Assembly (NCBI RefSeq): GCF_030704535.1 | Contig: NC_081818.1 | Span: forward strand, 1,749,001-1,813,000 | DNA from: Vitis vinifera | Taxonomy: Eukaryota > Streptophyta > Magnoliopsida > Vitales > Vitaceae | Length of the DNA: 64,000 nucleotides | Reading direction: 5' to 3' | In this document: piece by piece, positions 1 through 13,100 of the stretch | Layout: each line of letters opens with the position of its first letter | Position numbering within the stretch: the stretch's first letter is position 1 | Position numbers and translations under genes: made by a program | The notes under the pieces: model-generated | Databases searched by the model: none | Seen by the model: only the letters and a program-made list of their open reading frames with translations | Told to the model about the DNA's origin: nothing

Positions 1-1
1 A

Positions 2-1210
2 TTGTTTGATGAAATGCCTAACCACAATGTGGTTACATGGAATACAATGATAACGGGTTGTTTTGGCTGTGGGGATACTGAGCGTGCGCGTAGATTGTTC
101 GGTGAAATGCCTGAAAGGAATGTTGGATCATGGAATGCAGTTGTGGGTGGGTATTCTAAGTTGGGTCACGTTGATATCGCAAGATCATTGTTTGATTTGA
201 TGCCGGAGAGAGATGTAGTGTCATGGGGTTCCATGATTTCGGCCTATGTTCAGAATGGTAGGGCTGCAGAAGCGTTAGAACTCTTCAAAGAAATGATGCT
301 TGCAGGGGTTAGCGCAGATAGCATAATCATCACTAGCATTCTTTCAGCTTGCGCTCAAATTGGAGCACTGGACATGGGGAGGTGGATTCATGCTTATATG
401 AAGAGAAGCAAACTGAGGAACGATGTTTTCTTGGACACTGCCCTTGTGGACATGTATGCCAAATGTGGGTGCATCGACACAGCATTTGGAGTATTCAACA
501 CTATGCCGCGAAAAAATTTATGTTCCTGGAACGCCATGTTATCAGGGCTTGCTATTCATGGCCATGGATTTGCTGCTCTGGAGCTCTTCAAACAAATGGA
601 ATCCACTGGAGTTGGACCAAACGACATAACCTTTGTTGCAGTTCTATCAGCATGTAGTCACATAGGATCAGTCGAGGAGGGGTGGAAGAAATTCAATCAG
701 ATGGACAAGGAGTTCAACATCACTCCAAAGGTTGAACACTATGGCTGTATGGTAGATATCCTCTGCAGACAGGGGCTCATAAATGAGGCTAAAGAGATGA
801 TCAGAACCATGCCATTGGAGCCAAATGTAGTTATATGGGGAGCTTTGCTTAATGCCTGTAAGGTCCATGGGTACACCAATGTTGGTGAGGATGTGGTGGG
901 ATATATTCAGAAACTAGTCTCAGAAGACGGGGGGTGTTACGTGCTTTTATCAAATATATTTGCAGCTAAAAGTCAGTGGAATGAAGTTGAGAAGACGAGG
1001 AAGATGATGAAACAGATGGGAGTAGAGAAAAAAATTCCTGGGTACAGCTCTATAGAATTGGATAGTGTGGTTCATGACTTCTTTGCTGAAGACAGGTTAC
1101 ATTCTAAATGGAGGGAAGTGAGTACAGTTATAGAGAGACTAAACACTCACTTAGAAGTCAAGGGTTATGAGGCAAATCCATCATTGGTATTGTACAATAT
1201 AGATGAGTAG
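2..1210 (+). CDS. PPR protein, E+ type (5' part outside window)
   Basis: This is the C-terminal 402 residues of a PLS-class pentatricopeptide repeat protein. Such proteins bind organellar RNA and act in editing, splicing or stability in mitochondria or plastids. The frame is open at the left edge, so the first visible codon is not the start. Repeats are visible as VVTWNTMI, VGSWNAVV, VVSWGSMI, LCSWNAML and ITFVAVLSAC, spaced about 31-36 residues. They are followed by an E domain (CKVHGYTNVGEDV, then YVLLSNIFAA) and an E+ segment (PGYSSIELDSVVHDFFAEDR). The protein stops shortly after E+ and has no DYW deaminase domain, so it belongs to the E+ subgroup; any editing role would need a DYW partner supplied in trans. 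No stop or frameshift is seen. The exact orthologue and the RNA target cannot be told from sequence. Confidence 0.95.
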   Translation: MFDEMPNHNVVTWNTMITGCFGCGDTERARRLFGEMPERNVGSWNAVVGGYSKLGHVDIARSLFDLMPERDVVSWGSMISAYVQNGRAAEALELFKEMMLAGVSADSIIITSILSACAQIGALDMGRWIHAYMKRSKLRNDVFLDTALVDMYAKCGCIDTAFGVFNTMPRKNLCSWNAMLSGLAIHGHGFAALELFKQMESTGVGPNDITFVAVLSACSHIGSVEEGWKKFNQMDKEFNITPKVEHYGCMVDILCRQGLINEAKEMIRTMPLEPNVVIWGALLNACKVHGYTNVGEDVVGYIQKLVSEDGGCYVLLSNIFAAKSQWNEVEKTRKMMKQMGVEKKIPGYSSIELDSVVHDFFAEDRLHSKWREVSTVIERLNTHLEVKGYEANPSLVLYNIDE

Positions 1211-1802
1211 CTTGAAGTCAAATTCCAATGTGTGGGTCGTGGTTGTGGGTATACGCTAAATCTATATGGTTCTTTACAAGGGTACTTGAGCACTTTTTTG
1301 GCTATTCAGTCCTATGTAGAGGCATATTGTCATCATTCGTGTGTTAATTCTAGGTTCGTAATGCTTTTTTGAGATAGAAACAAGTGTAGCTATATTTTAT
1401 TTGTTATGATATGGTTAAGGTTTGAGTTGAATTGGATGTATTAGACTTGTTAAAAGATGGAGACAACTCCAGAAAGCAAAATGATTGATAAATGCTTTTG
1501 GGTATTAGGTTTGAGGAATGATAGAGTAGATATACATGTAACATAGTTTTTAAAAAGGCATATTTAAGCGCGTTTACACGAGAATTTGAAAGAATATATA
1601 AAAAATATTTACTAATTTTAAAACAATTTTTTGTTTTCTTTTTCTTCTTATTTTCGTCTCTATTTCTTTTCAAAGGAAAAAATGAGAGTAATAATAGGAG
1701 TATCTTGGAAAGATACCATGAGTAGGCGGAGTGGGATCGGCAGTGTACAGTACCAAAACAAAAATAAACTTTTCGAAACATTTTGATTTCTAAAAGGTGG
1801 TT
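1211..1802. other. PPR 3' flank, no gene seen
   Basis: AT-rich sequence with the probable PPR 3'UTR at its left end. A 125-codon minus-strand open frame lies at 1404-1781, but its Lys/Ser/Phe-rich composition looks like chance translation of AT-rich DNA. I see no RNA gene or repeat ends. Confidence 0.5.
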
Positions 1803-1978
1803 TTAATGCTCCCATGCTTTCATTACTGTTATTCCAATTTTATAAACCATCAATTCTTCCTTTAAGGATCCATCCAGTTGTAACCATTCTTTGCCTACAG
1901 GCAAATCTGCAGCTCCAAGACTGAAAATGGTTATATTTTTATGTGCTTCCAGGAATGGATGCAAATCTGACGAGGCGT
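1803..1978 (-). other. Orphan terminal-exon-like open frame
   Basis: Reading the minus strand, an acceptor-like GTTTGCAG at 1986-1979 is followed by 58 open codons ending in TAA at 1805-1803. The translation is protein-like and balanced in composition (segments such as NITIFSLGAADLPVGKEWL and LMVYKIGITVMKAWEH), unlike the low-complexity frames around it. It lies just downstream of the RPS21 stop on the same strand. I do not recognise the family. It could be an alternative last exon, the relic of a lost gene or chance. Confidence 0.3.
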
Positions 1979-2300
1979 CTGCAAACTAAGTTCTGGGTAT
2001 AATGATATAACTAATGAATACTCTTCAATTTCAAAATCTTAGGAACTTTTAGGTTGCATTTAAATGCCCACTGAAGAACAAAAAACCCTAACCAGTGCAG
2101 GTTACATAGATCCAATAATGACCATGAACTCGGTTCACAGAATATGCTAAAATCAACCAACAAAGCCAATATTCAACTTCAACAATAGTACTTGGTAATG
2201 AAAAAAAGCCATTGCAAAACAAAGTCCATAGAAATTGCTATTGCAGCCATGTTATCTCCCCACCTTCTATCATGAAGGAAAATGTTTAAAGAGACTGGAA

Positions 2301-5045
<2,745 letters not shown>

Positions 5046-5772
5046 CTTGGCTGGTTGTTTAAATGCTCCCAATATACGGATCTAAAAATACCTGATTCAA
5101 TATAATCAAGTCAAAACAACTACAAGTGCTCACTTTAGATAATTAAAAATACATATTGTAGACAAATTTAATCAACTATTTTTTTCAAAAAATAAAGCAT
5201 ATACTCTTCATAAGAACAAGAAAGGAGCATTGGTGTATACGGATGGATGCATCTTTTATAAAGAAATTCCTAATTTTTCCATATAAAATATTTAAAAAAT
5301 AAAATAAAACATAAAACACAAAAAATTGTTTCTAGGGCAATCGCATCGTGTAATCTTATACAAACACAGCTAAACAGTTCCGCTTGATTTCTGAGAAACC
5401 ATGTGAAAGTAAAAAATGAAAACTAGTCATATAAACAAGATGGGTTTGCTTAGATTGGTATAAAATTCCTACTAAGTCCTATCAACCACAATCATATAAA
5501 CTAGTCATAATGGAAGAGAAATAGGAAGAATAAGTTCCGTTTGATTGCCGATAAATCAAAGGAATGCGGGTTGATACTCATCTTTAACCAAATCCCTAAC
5601 CCAAGGGCACATCGCAAACTATTTTCCTATGCCTTTTCGGCAGCGACAGACAATCACAAAGTAAAAGAAATTGTAGATCTGAAATTATAGCAATGACATG
5701 TAATTCAAAGAAGAACAGAAACATGAGATTTACGAGGGCTTACCAGGAAGAGGAGAGACTGCAACCGCAAAT

Positions 5773-5830
5773 GGAGGGTTAGGGTTGTCCCGTGGCATTA
5801 TATATAGGTGGCTCAAAACCCTAGTCCAGT
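5773..5830 (-). promoter_or_regulatory. RPS21 core promoter with TATA and telo-boxes
   Basis: On the minus strand a TATA-like CTATATATAATG (about 5795-5807) is followed by AACCCTAACCCTCC (5786-5773), a telo-box. Another AAACCCTA occurs near 5816 on the plus strand and a third near 5886. Telo-boxes near the start are typical of plant ribosomal protein promoters. Confidence 0.65.
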
Positions 5831-7140
5831 TATAAAATGACCAAAAAGACCATCTAAAACGGTGTCGTTTCTCTGCTCTTTTCAAAAACCCTAACTCAAA
5901 AACTATTTATTTCTTTTTTTTTTAATTTTTAATTTTATTTTATATAACAAAATTCAAAGATATCGTACCAAATTTTGAATCGGAGCCCTTCATGTGTGTA
6001 AGGATAAATCTAGACCGTTAAATATATATATATATATATAAATAAAATATGAAGAAAAAATTAAATTAGTGTCAAATGGAGTAGCATTGTTTAAGCTAAA
6101 AAATATTATATCTATCTAGTCAAAATCTTATGAATGGTAAACGGAATTTTAATCATATTTTAGCCGAAGATATCAACTTTTTTTTTATTTTATGAAATGA
6201 GACTACGAAATAGAATACCTACAAATACAATTGAAATATGAGTTACAATCATCTTTGAAACTAAACTTTATAATATTTTTAGGGAAATTTGATCACCAAA
6301 TTATTGATTTTAAATTATAAATACTTCTTTTAACTAAACAATTTTCCATTTACTTTCTTAAAATAATAGTAATATTTTAAAATAAATAAAATCATAAGCT
6401 AAATAATTTATGACAAGTGTACTTAAATCTAGAGTCCATCTGATTGTATTCTTAAAAAACACTTTTAGTTTAATAAATGTTTAAACAATTTAGGCATTTG
6501 AAAAAAATTTATGAACACATTTTTAAATTTTTGAAAAATCATTTTCAATGTTTTTTTTTAATAATTTTAAGAAGCATTTTTAATTTAATATATATTTTGT
6601 TTAAATAAGGTGTTTGATATATTTTAAGAAATACTTTTAAAAATCTTAAAAAATTATTTGTAACGTTAAAAAATCACTTATAATATTTTCTAAAAAACCA
6701 CTTTATAAATGATTATTCCAAAAACATTTTTAGATAAAACATTTTGAGTAAAAACACTGTTAAAAACATTCTTAGAGTTTGTTCGATAATGATTTTAAGA
6801 ATTACTTTCAATATTTTTTAACATTTGAAATTTTTTATATTTTAAGTGTTAAAAAAATTAGAAATATTTTAAAAATTTATTACCAAATGTACTTTTAAAT
6901 AGTATTAAATACTATTTTTAGGAGAATCACTTGTTTTTTTTAAATAACTATAAGTGATTTTTCAACACTACAAGTAATGAAATTATACATAATATAATTA
7001 TAATTTTGAAAAACATAAATTATTGAAGTAAGAAAAATATTAGATTTGTCAAATTTTTTACTTTTTTTTCGTTTATCTAATGAAAAATTATAAAATAAAT
7101 TTTGTGTGTACAATGTACATGTATATATATATACATATAG
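5831..7140. other. AT-rich spacer between RPS21 and RAD9
   Basis: The divergent intergenic region. It contains runs of A and T and many degenerate copies of phrases such as TTTAAAAA and ACTTTTA, with a TA repeat near 6021-6038. No open frame or element ends are recognised. Confidence 0.5.
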
Positions 7141-7152
7141 ATTCCCGCCAAA
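7141..7152 (+). promoter_or_regulatory. E2F-type site upstream of RAD9
   Basis: ATTCCCGCCAAA, 37 bases before the RAD9 ATG, differs by one base from the E2F consensus TTTCCCGCCAAA. E2F control fits a replication/checkpoint gene. It is a sequence match only. Confidence 0.6.
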
Positions 7153-7188
7153 GAGTAGGTGGTAGTCTGGTAGGCTGGAGGGAAGAAA

Positions 7189-10100
7189 ATGGAGTGGAGT
7201 CTGAGCGGGAACGCTCTCAAGACCTTCGCTCGCTCTGTCACGTGCCTTGCACGTGTGGGAAACGAGCTCGCCATCCAAGCTTCTCCTTCTCAGGTACTTT
7301 CTTGGCAAGCAAACAGAGATCCATTTTCTTTCAACTTTCTCTTTGATTCTTACTTTTTCATCGTCTTGTTTAACCCTGCAATTGGATGCTTTTCCACAAG
7401 GAAACAATAGTATTTAGGCGATAGTGTTAATCGAATTTGTCTATTTGTGTTTTTGTTTGGTCCGTTGTAATAAAATGCCCTAGAATTTAATTCCATCAAT
7501 TCGAGAGTGATTTGCTTGGTTTTGAAGCAAATGGTGCTTTTACTGCGATTGAAAGCTGTGGTAAAGCGATGGTGATTAGGGTTTGGAAGTAGCGGATGAA
7601 GCAAAATTATAAGGTTTGGCTTGGTTTCTGGGAAATTGGAAGAAAAGAAGGGAGAATTAAAACTTTCTAGCATATATTTTGTGTTCTTTTGGTTTGCCGA
7701 TAACCTGTTATTAATATCAATACAATTGACAATAAGGTAATTCAATGCTCCTTAGTCCTTGCCTGGAGAATAAAATAAAAGAAAAGAGCAGAGAATAAGA
7801 TTGTAAGTTCATTTTCTTTTGTTTTTTCTGTTTTTTTGGTTTGTGGAATTATTTAAAAAAAATCCCCCAACTAAGAATCCGTTTGGTGGTGATTCTAGGA
7901 AGCACTTTTAACCTTTTTAGCACTTGGAATTTTTTTATCTAAAGTATTATTTTCAAGTGCTAGAAATGCTTCCTAGAAAAACTGCCAAACAAGCTCTAAG
8001 TCATCCAGAGGCATTACATTCTATTGAGTGGAAATTTTCATTTCTTGCTTCTCAAGAATTGAAGATTTTATTATTTTAGTTTATTCTGATAGCTTATTTT
8101 GTTTCTTGACAACTAAAGAACATTAGCGAAGATAGAGCCCCTATCTGATTTGGACCCTTTCAACTCACTTGCACAATGTTAAAGATCAGAACAGGCAGTT
8201 AGCAAAAAAAAAAAATAGCAACAAATGGCTTATTGGAAGATAGTTATTATTATCCTCATTTTTTGGCGTAAAATTAAAGCTTATTTGTTTATTTACTCAA
8301 ATTTTCTGCAGCTTGCTTTTCACACAATCAATTCATCACGGTCGGCCTATCAATCTATTACATTTAAGCCTGATTTCTTTGATTTATATACAATTTCTGG
8401 TGCCCAAGTACAATGCAGTGTGCTTTTGAAGGTAAGCCACCCCAATAACTTTGTTAGAACTAACTGGATCACACAATTTTTGTCATCTTCTCTAACTCAA
8501 CCTTTTAGGCCATTTGTGCTGTTCTGAGGACACCCATTGCAAGTATTGATCATTTGTCCGTGCAATTGCCTGATCCTGATGCGTCAAAACTGCAGTTGAC
8601 TTTGAATTGCTACAATGGTAAAGGGCTCTTTCCTATCTCTTATGTGTTATTCATCCTAGCTGTTAAATGAAAATAGGAAGTGGATCTTCGAGATGCCCAC
8701 CCTGCATAAAACACAGTAAGCAGAGATTGATGGCCAGTTGCACACATATGCCAATTGGTGATATTCAATTTTACATTTGCTGCAATTGTGATTTATAAGA
8801 AGCATACTAACTCCCCTGATGGCATTTAATTAGGTGTTGTTTGCAAATGAAATTTATCCTCTGTGTTTTATGCAACTCTTTAATAGATTAGTTGGACTTG
8901 TAAAATGTGGTCATCACCATATTTGCCAGCATGATAATAACCCAATGGAAACAAGGTCATTTGAAATTATGACCTTATTTTTAATAGGTAAGGAGCATGA
9001 ATGGATCATTTAAATCCATCAAATGTCTAGATCAATTTCATAGCAAATGGTTCTTAAAAGCTTACAACTGGAGAGTGGCAAAAAGGGCCTTATGTTCATA
9101 CACAACCAATGAGATAACATTTTGTACAACTTTCATAACAGATAGATTGTTATAGCAACTAGGAAGAGGATCTGTGTTTTATAAACTAAGAGTTCTGGAA
9201 TCCAGAATTGGACTTTGAATCCTAATCACATTAATTGAATACTATAATTTGTGATGTTCAATGCTATGTGTCTTCATTTCATAATTGATGTAGGACAACC
9301 CTAGGATGGTTGCCTATATTCAAATAGGTGGGCTAGGTTCTCCATTTTTAGAGTGTAAGGAGAGGAACAAGGAATAAAGTTTATGGTAGAGAAAAAAAAA
9401 TAAAAATAAAAATAGAGAGAAAGAAGATATGACAAAGAAAAGATGGAAACCTTAGAGTCTCACTAAGGCCTTCTAAGAGTCTCACCATCGAGGATTGCAA
9501 CACTTGCAATAAAAAAAAAAAGGTTATTAACATCAATTAATTCATTCTTTGATTTACATCGATTAGCTTTATTTATAGGCTTCTCTAAGAAATCCAAAGT
9601 CTACTAAGATTCTAATAGCCTATTATGACTCTAATTCTTATTATTTTTTTTTTATAAGTAAAAGATATGCATTAAAAAAGGCAAAACGCCGCACAGCATA
9701 CAGGAAGTATACAAAACAGCATAGGCCTCAAAAAACAAAACAAAGGATCACCTCCCATTAAGTGGAGGCTATCCACTCTAAAAAGCCTATAAGGGAGAAC
9801 GCCTCCTTCACCTACATACAATTTGGCCCAACTCCACAAGTTACAAACAAAAGAATTCTTTAACTTTTGAACATTCAAAACCCCCCCCCCCCCCCTAAAA
9901 GCTAATCTATTCCTCTCCTTCCATACCGTCCAAAAAATGCACAACGGAATGGCATCCCATATCTTTTTCCTTTTCTTTCCCACAAACGAGCCCCTCCAAC
10001 TAGCTAAGACCTCCTTTACAGTTCCCAGAAAAACCCATTTTACATCAACTAAACCAAAGACAATATCCCATAAAGCTCTAACCACTGTACAATATATAAG

Positions 10101-13100
10101 GATATGATTTACACTTTCTTCTTCACATTCACACAAGAAACACCGATTTGGAAGTTGAAATCCTCTTCTTTGAAGACTATCCAAAGTTAGCACCTTCCCC
10201 CATGACGCCTCCCACGCAAAAAAAGCAACTTTAGTTGGCACTCTTGCCACCCAAATGCTTTTATGGGGAAATCCCATAACCTCATAATTTGTCAACAAAC
10301 TGTAAGCTTCCTTAACCCTAAACTGACCACTTCTTCCTTTTCTCCATATAACTGAATCTTCCTCCAAAGAAAGTTTAAAACCCCTCAAAATGTGGAGGAA
10401 CTCCCTAACCAACTCAATCTCCCAATCATTGAAGTCCCTCAAGAAGTGTAGGTTCCAGTTTCCTTGACCCGAATTTTGATCCCACATTTCCTCAACCGTC
10501 AAACTCTGATGCGCAGCCATACCAAAGAGATGAGGGAAACATTGAGCCAATGAAGATTCTGAGCACCACACATCTGTCCAAAAACAAATCAAGTTGCCTT
10601 TTCCTACACGAAATGTTATGTTATCCCAACACCAATCTGATTCTTTCCAAATCTCCTTCCAAACCCCTACACCAACCGCCTCATTTCCCTTTTTGGGCCT
10701 CCAATCAAGACCCTCCTGCCCATACTTCACCTTAATCACTTGTCTCCACAAAATATTTTTTTCACATGCATATCTCCATATCCACTTGCCAAGTAAAGCT
10801 TTGTTCAACAAAGCTAGCTTTCTAAGGCCTAGCCCACCTTTCTCTTTGTCTGTACAAACCACCTCCCATTTAACCAAATGCACTTTTCTCTCCATGTTTC
10901 CCCCTCCCCACAGAAAATCCCTTTGCACTTTCTCAATCCTTCTAACAACAACCTTTGGCATTCTGAAAATGGACATTTGGTAGATTGGCATGCTAGCCAA
11001 TGTACTTTTTATTAAGGTGACTCTTCCTCCTTTAGAAATGTATTGCCGTTTCCAAAGAGCTAGTCTCCTCCTCACTCTTTCCTCCACCCCATCCCATATA
11101 TAAGGCGCTCTATTTGGGGCTCCTAAAGGAAGACCCAAATACTGAGAAGGTAGAGTCCCCACCCTACAGCCAAGCTCAACAGCCAACTCCTCCACCTCCA
11201 CCACCTCACCAATTGGAATGATTTCACTCTTGGCTAAGTTAATCTTTAAGCCTGAAGCCGCTTCAAACCAGAATAAAATCCACCCCAAGTAAGATAGGTG
11301 ATCCTTTCTGGCCTCACAGAAGATAATTGTGTCATCAGCAAAAAATAAGTGAGAGATGTTCAAAGAAGGACCACTTCCACCCCTTATGTTGCATCCTGAT
11401 AAGAACCCCCCCTCCACAGCTCTCCTAATAAGCACATCAAGCACTTCCATCCCCATGATGAAGAGGTAAGGAGACAACGGATCCCCTTGTCTAAGGCCTT
11501 TAGTGCTAGGGAAGAAACCAGCAGGCACTCCATTCACCAACACTGAAAATTTAGCTGACGATAGGTAGCTCCACATCCACCCCACCCATTTAGACCCGAA
11601 TCCCATCTTTTGTAACACCTTCACCAAGAACTTCCAATTGATGCAGTCATAGGTTTTCTCTATATCCAACTTGCATATAATGCCCTTTTCCTTTTGTCTC
11701 TGCCACGTGTCTATTACTTCATTTGCAACTAAAGACGCATCAAGGATTTGTCTTCCCTTCACAAAGGCATTCTGAGAAGTGGATACCACCTTACCAACTA
11801 CTTTCTTCAGTCTGTTAGCTAGCACTTTAGCCAATAACTTGTAGAGCCCCCCCAAGAGACTAATCGGTCTGAAATCTCTAAGGTCCTCAGCCCCACTTTT
11901 CTTGGGGATCAGCACCAAGAAGGTATTATTAAGACTCTTGAGGAAAGAACTGTGGTCATAGAAGTCTTTGAACATTTCCAAAATTTCCTCTTTAATGAAC
12001 TCCCAGCAACTTTGCCAAAATGCCATTGTAAAGCCGTCCGGACCAGGGGCTTTATCCCCATTCATCTCCATCAGAGCTACATAGATTTCCTCCTCTGTAA
12101 AGGGCCTCTCCAAGGTCTCAGCATCTTGTTGGCTGATCTGGTCTAACCGAAGGCCCCCTATGTCCGCCTTCCACCCCATATCTTCTGAGAGCAAACTTTG
12201 GAACGTGCTAGCAATTCCTTCCCTGATTTCCTGCTCCTCTAACAGCCACTCCCCATTGATCTTTATTCTCTCCAAATGATTATTTCTACAGTGAGCGCTT
12301 GCCATACGATGAAAAAAGCCCGTGTTTCTATCCCCCTCCTTCAGCCATATTTCCCTAGAAAGCTGTCTCCAATGGGTCTCTTCCATAATCACCCATTTCC
12401 TATAATTATCCTTTGCTTCTTTCTTAAGCTCTGTTTCCTCCACAGTCAGAATTCTCCCACTTTCCTCCCTATCCCAAAACTCCACCTGCTGCAAGGCTGA
12501 GGATTTATTGGTCTCCAGCTTCCCAAAAACTTCTCTATTCCAGACTTTCAATTTCTGTTTGACTTCCTTCATCTTAATAGCCAACTTGTAACTACCACTG
12601 CCTCTAACCTCAGTTCCTTGCCACCAGCTGCGCACTAAATCTTTGAAGCCCTCAACCTTAAGCCACATATTTTCAAATCTGAATGGAGTTGGGCCTCGTC
12701 TTATCCCCCCCACAAGCATAATTGGGAAATGATCGGAGACCGGACGGGACAGCCTACATTGACTAATCCCATTGTATTGGTCAGTCCAACTAGGGGAAAC
12801 AAGGAACCTATCCAATCTTGCCCAGACCTGATTGTTTTGTCCCCCATTCCAAGTAAATTCTCTCCCTTGAAGTGGGAGATCCATCAGCCCCAGGTCATCC
12901 ACTATTTCCGCAAATTTCCTCATTGCTGAATTCATCCTTCTCTGGCTGCTCCTTTCCCTCGGAAACAAGGTTATGTTAAAGTCCCCCCTATACACCACGG
13001 GTCTTCCCACAGCCCTCTAATCGCCCCCAACTCATCCCATAAAGCCTCCCTTTCCATCTTGGAGAACAGGCCGTACACTCCCGTAAAAATCCAAATCGCC

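Noticed and set aside
1404..1781. 125-codon minus-strand frame
   Set aside because: Lys/Asn/Ser-rich, with no domain, in AT-rich 3' flank; most likely chance.
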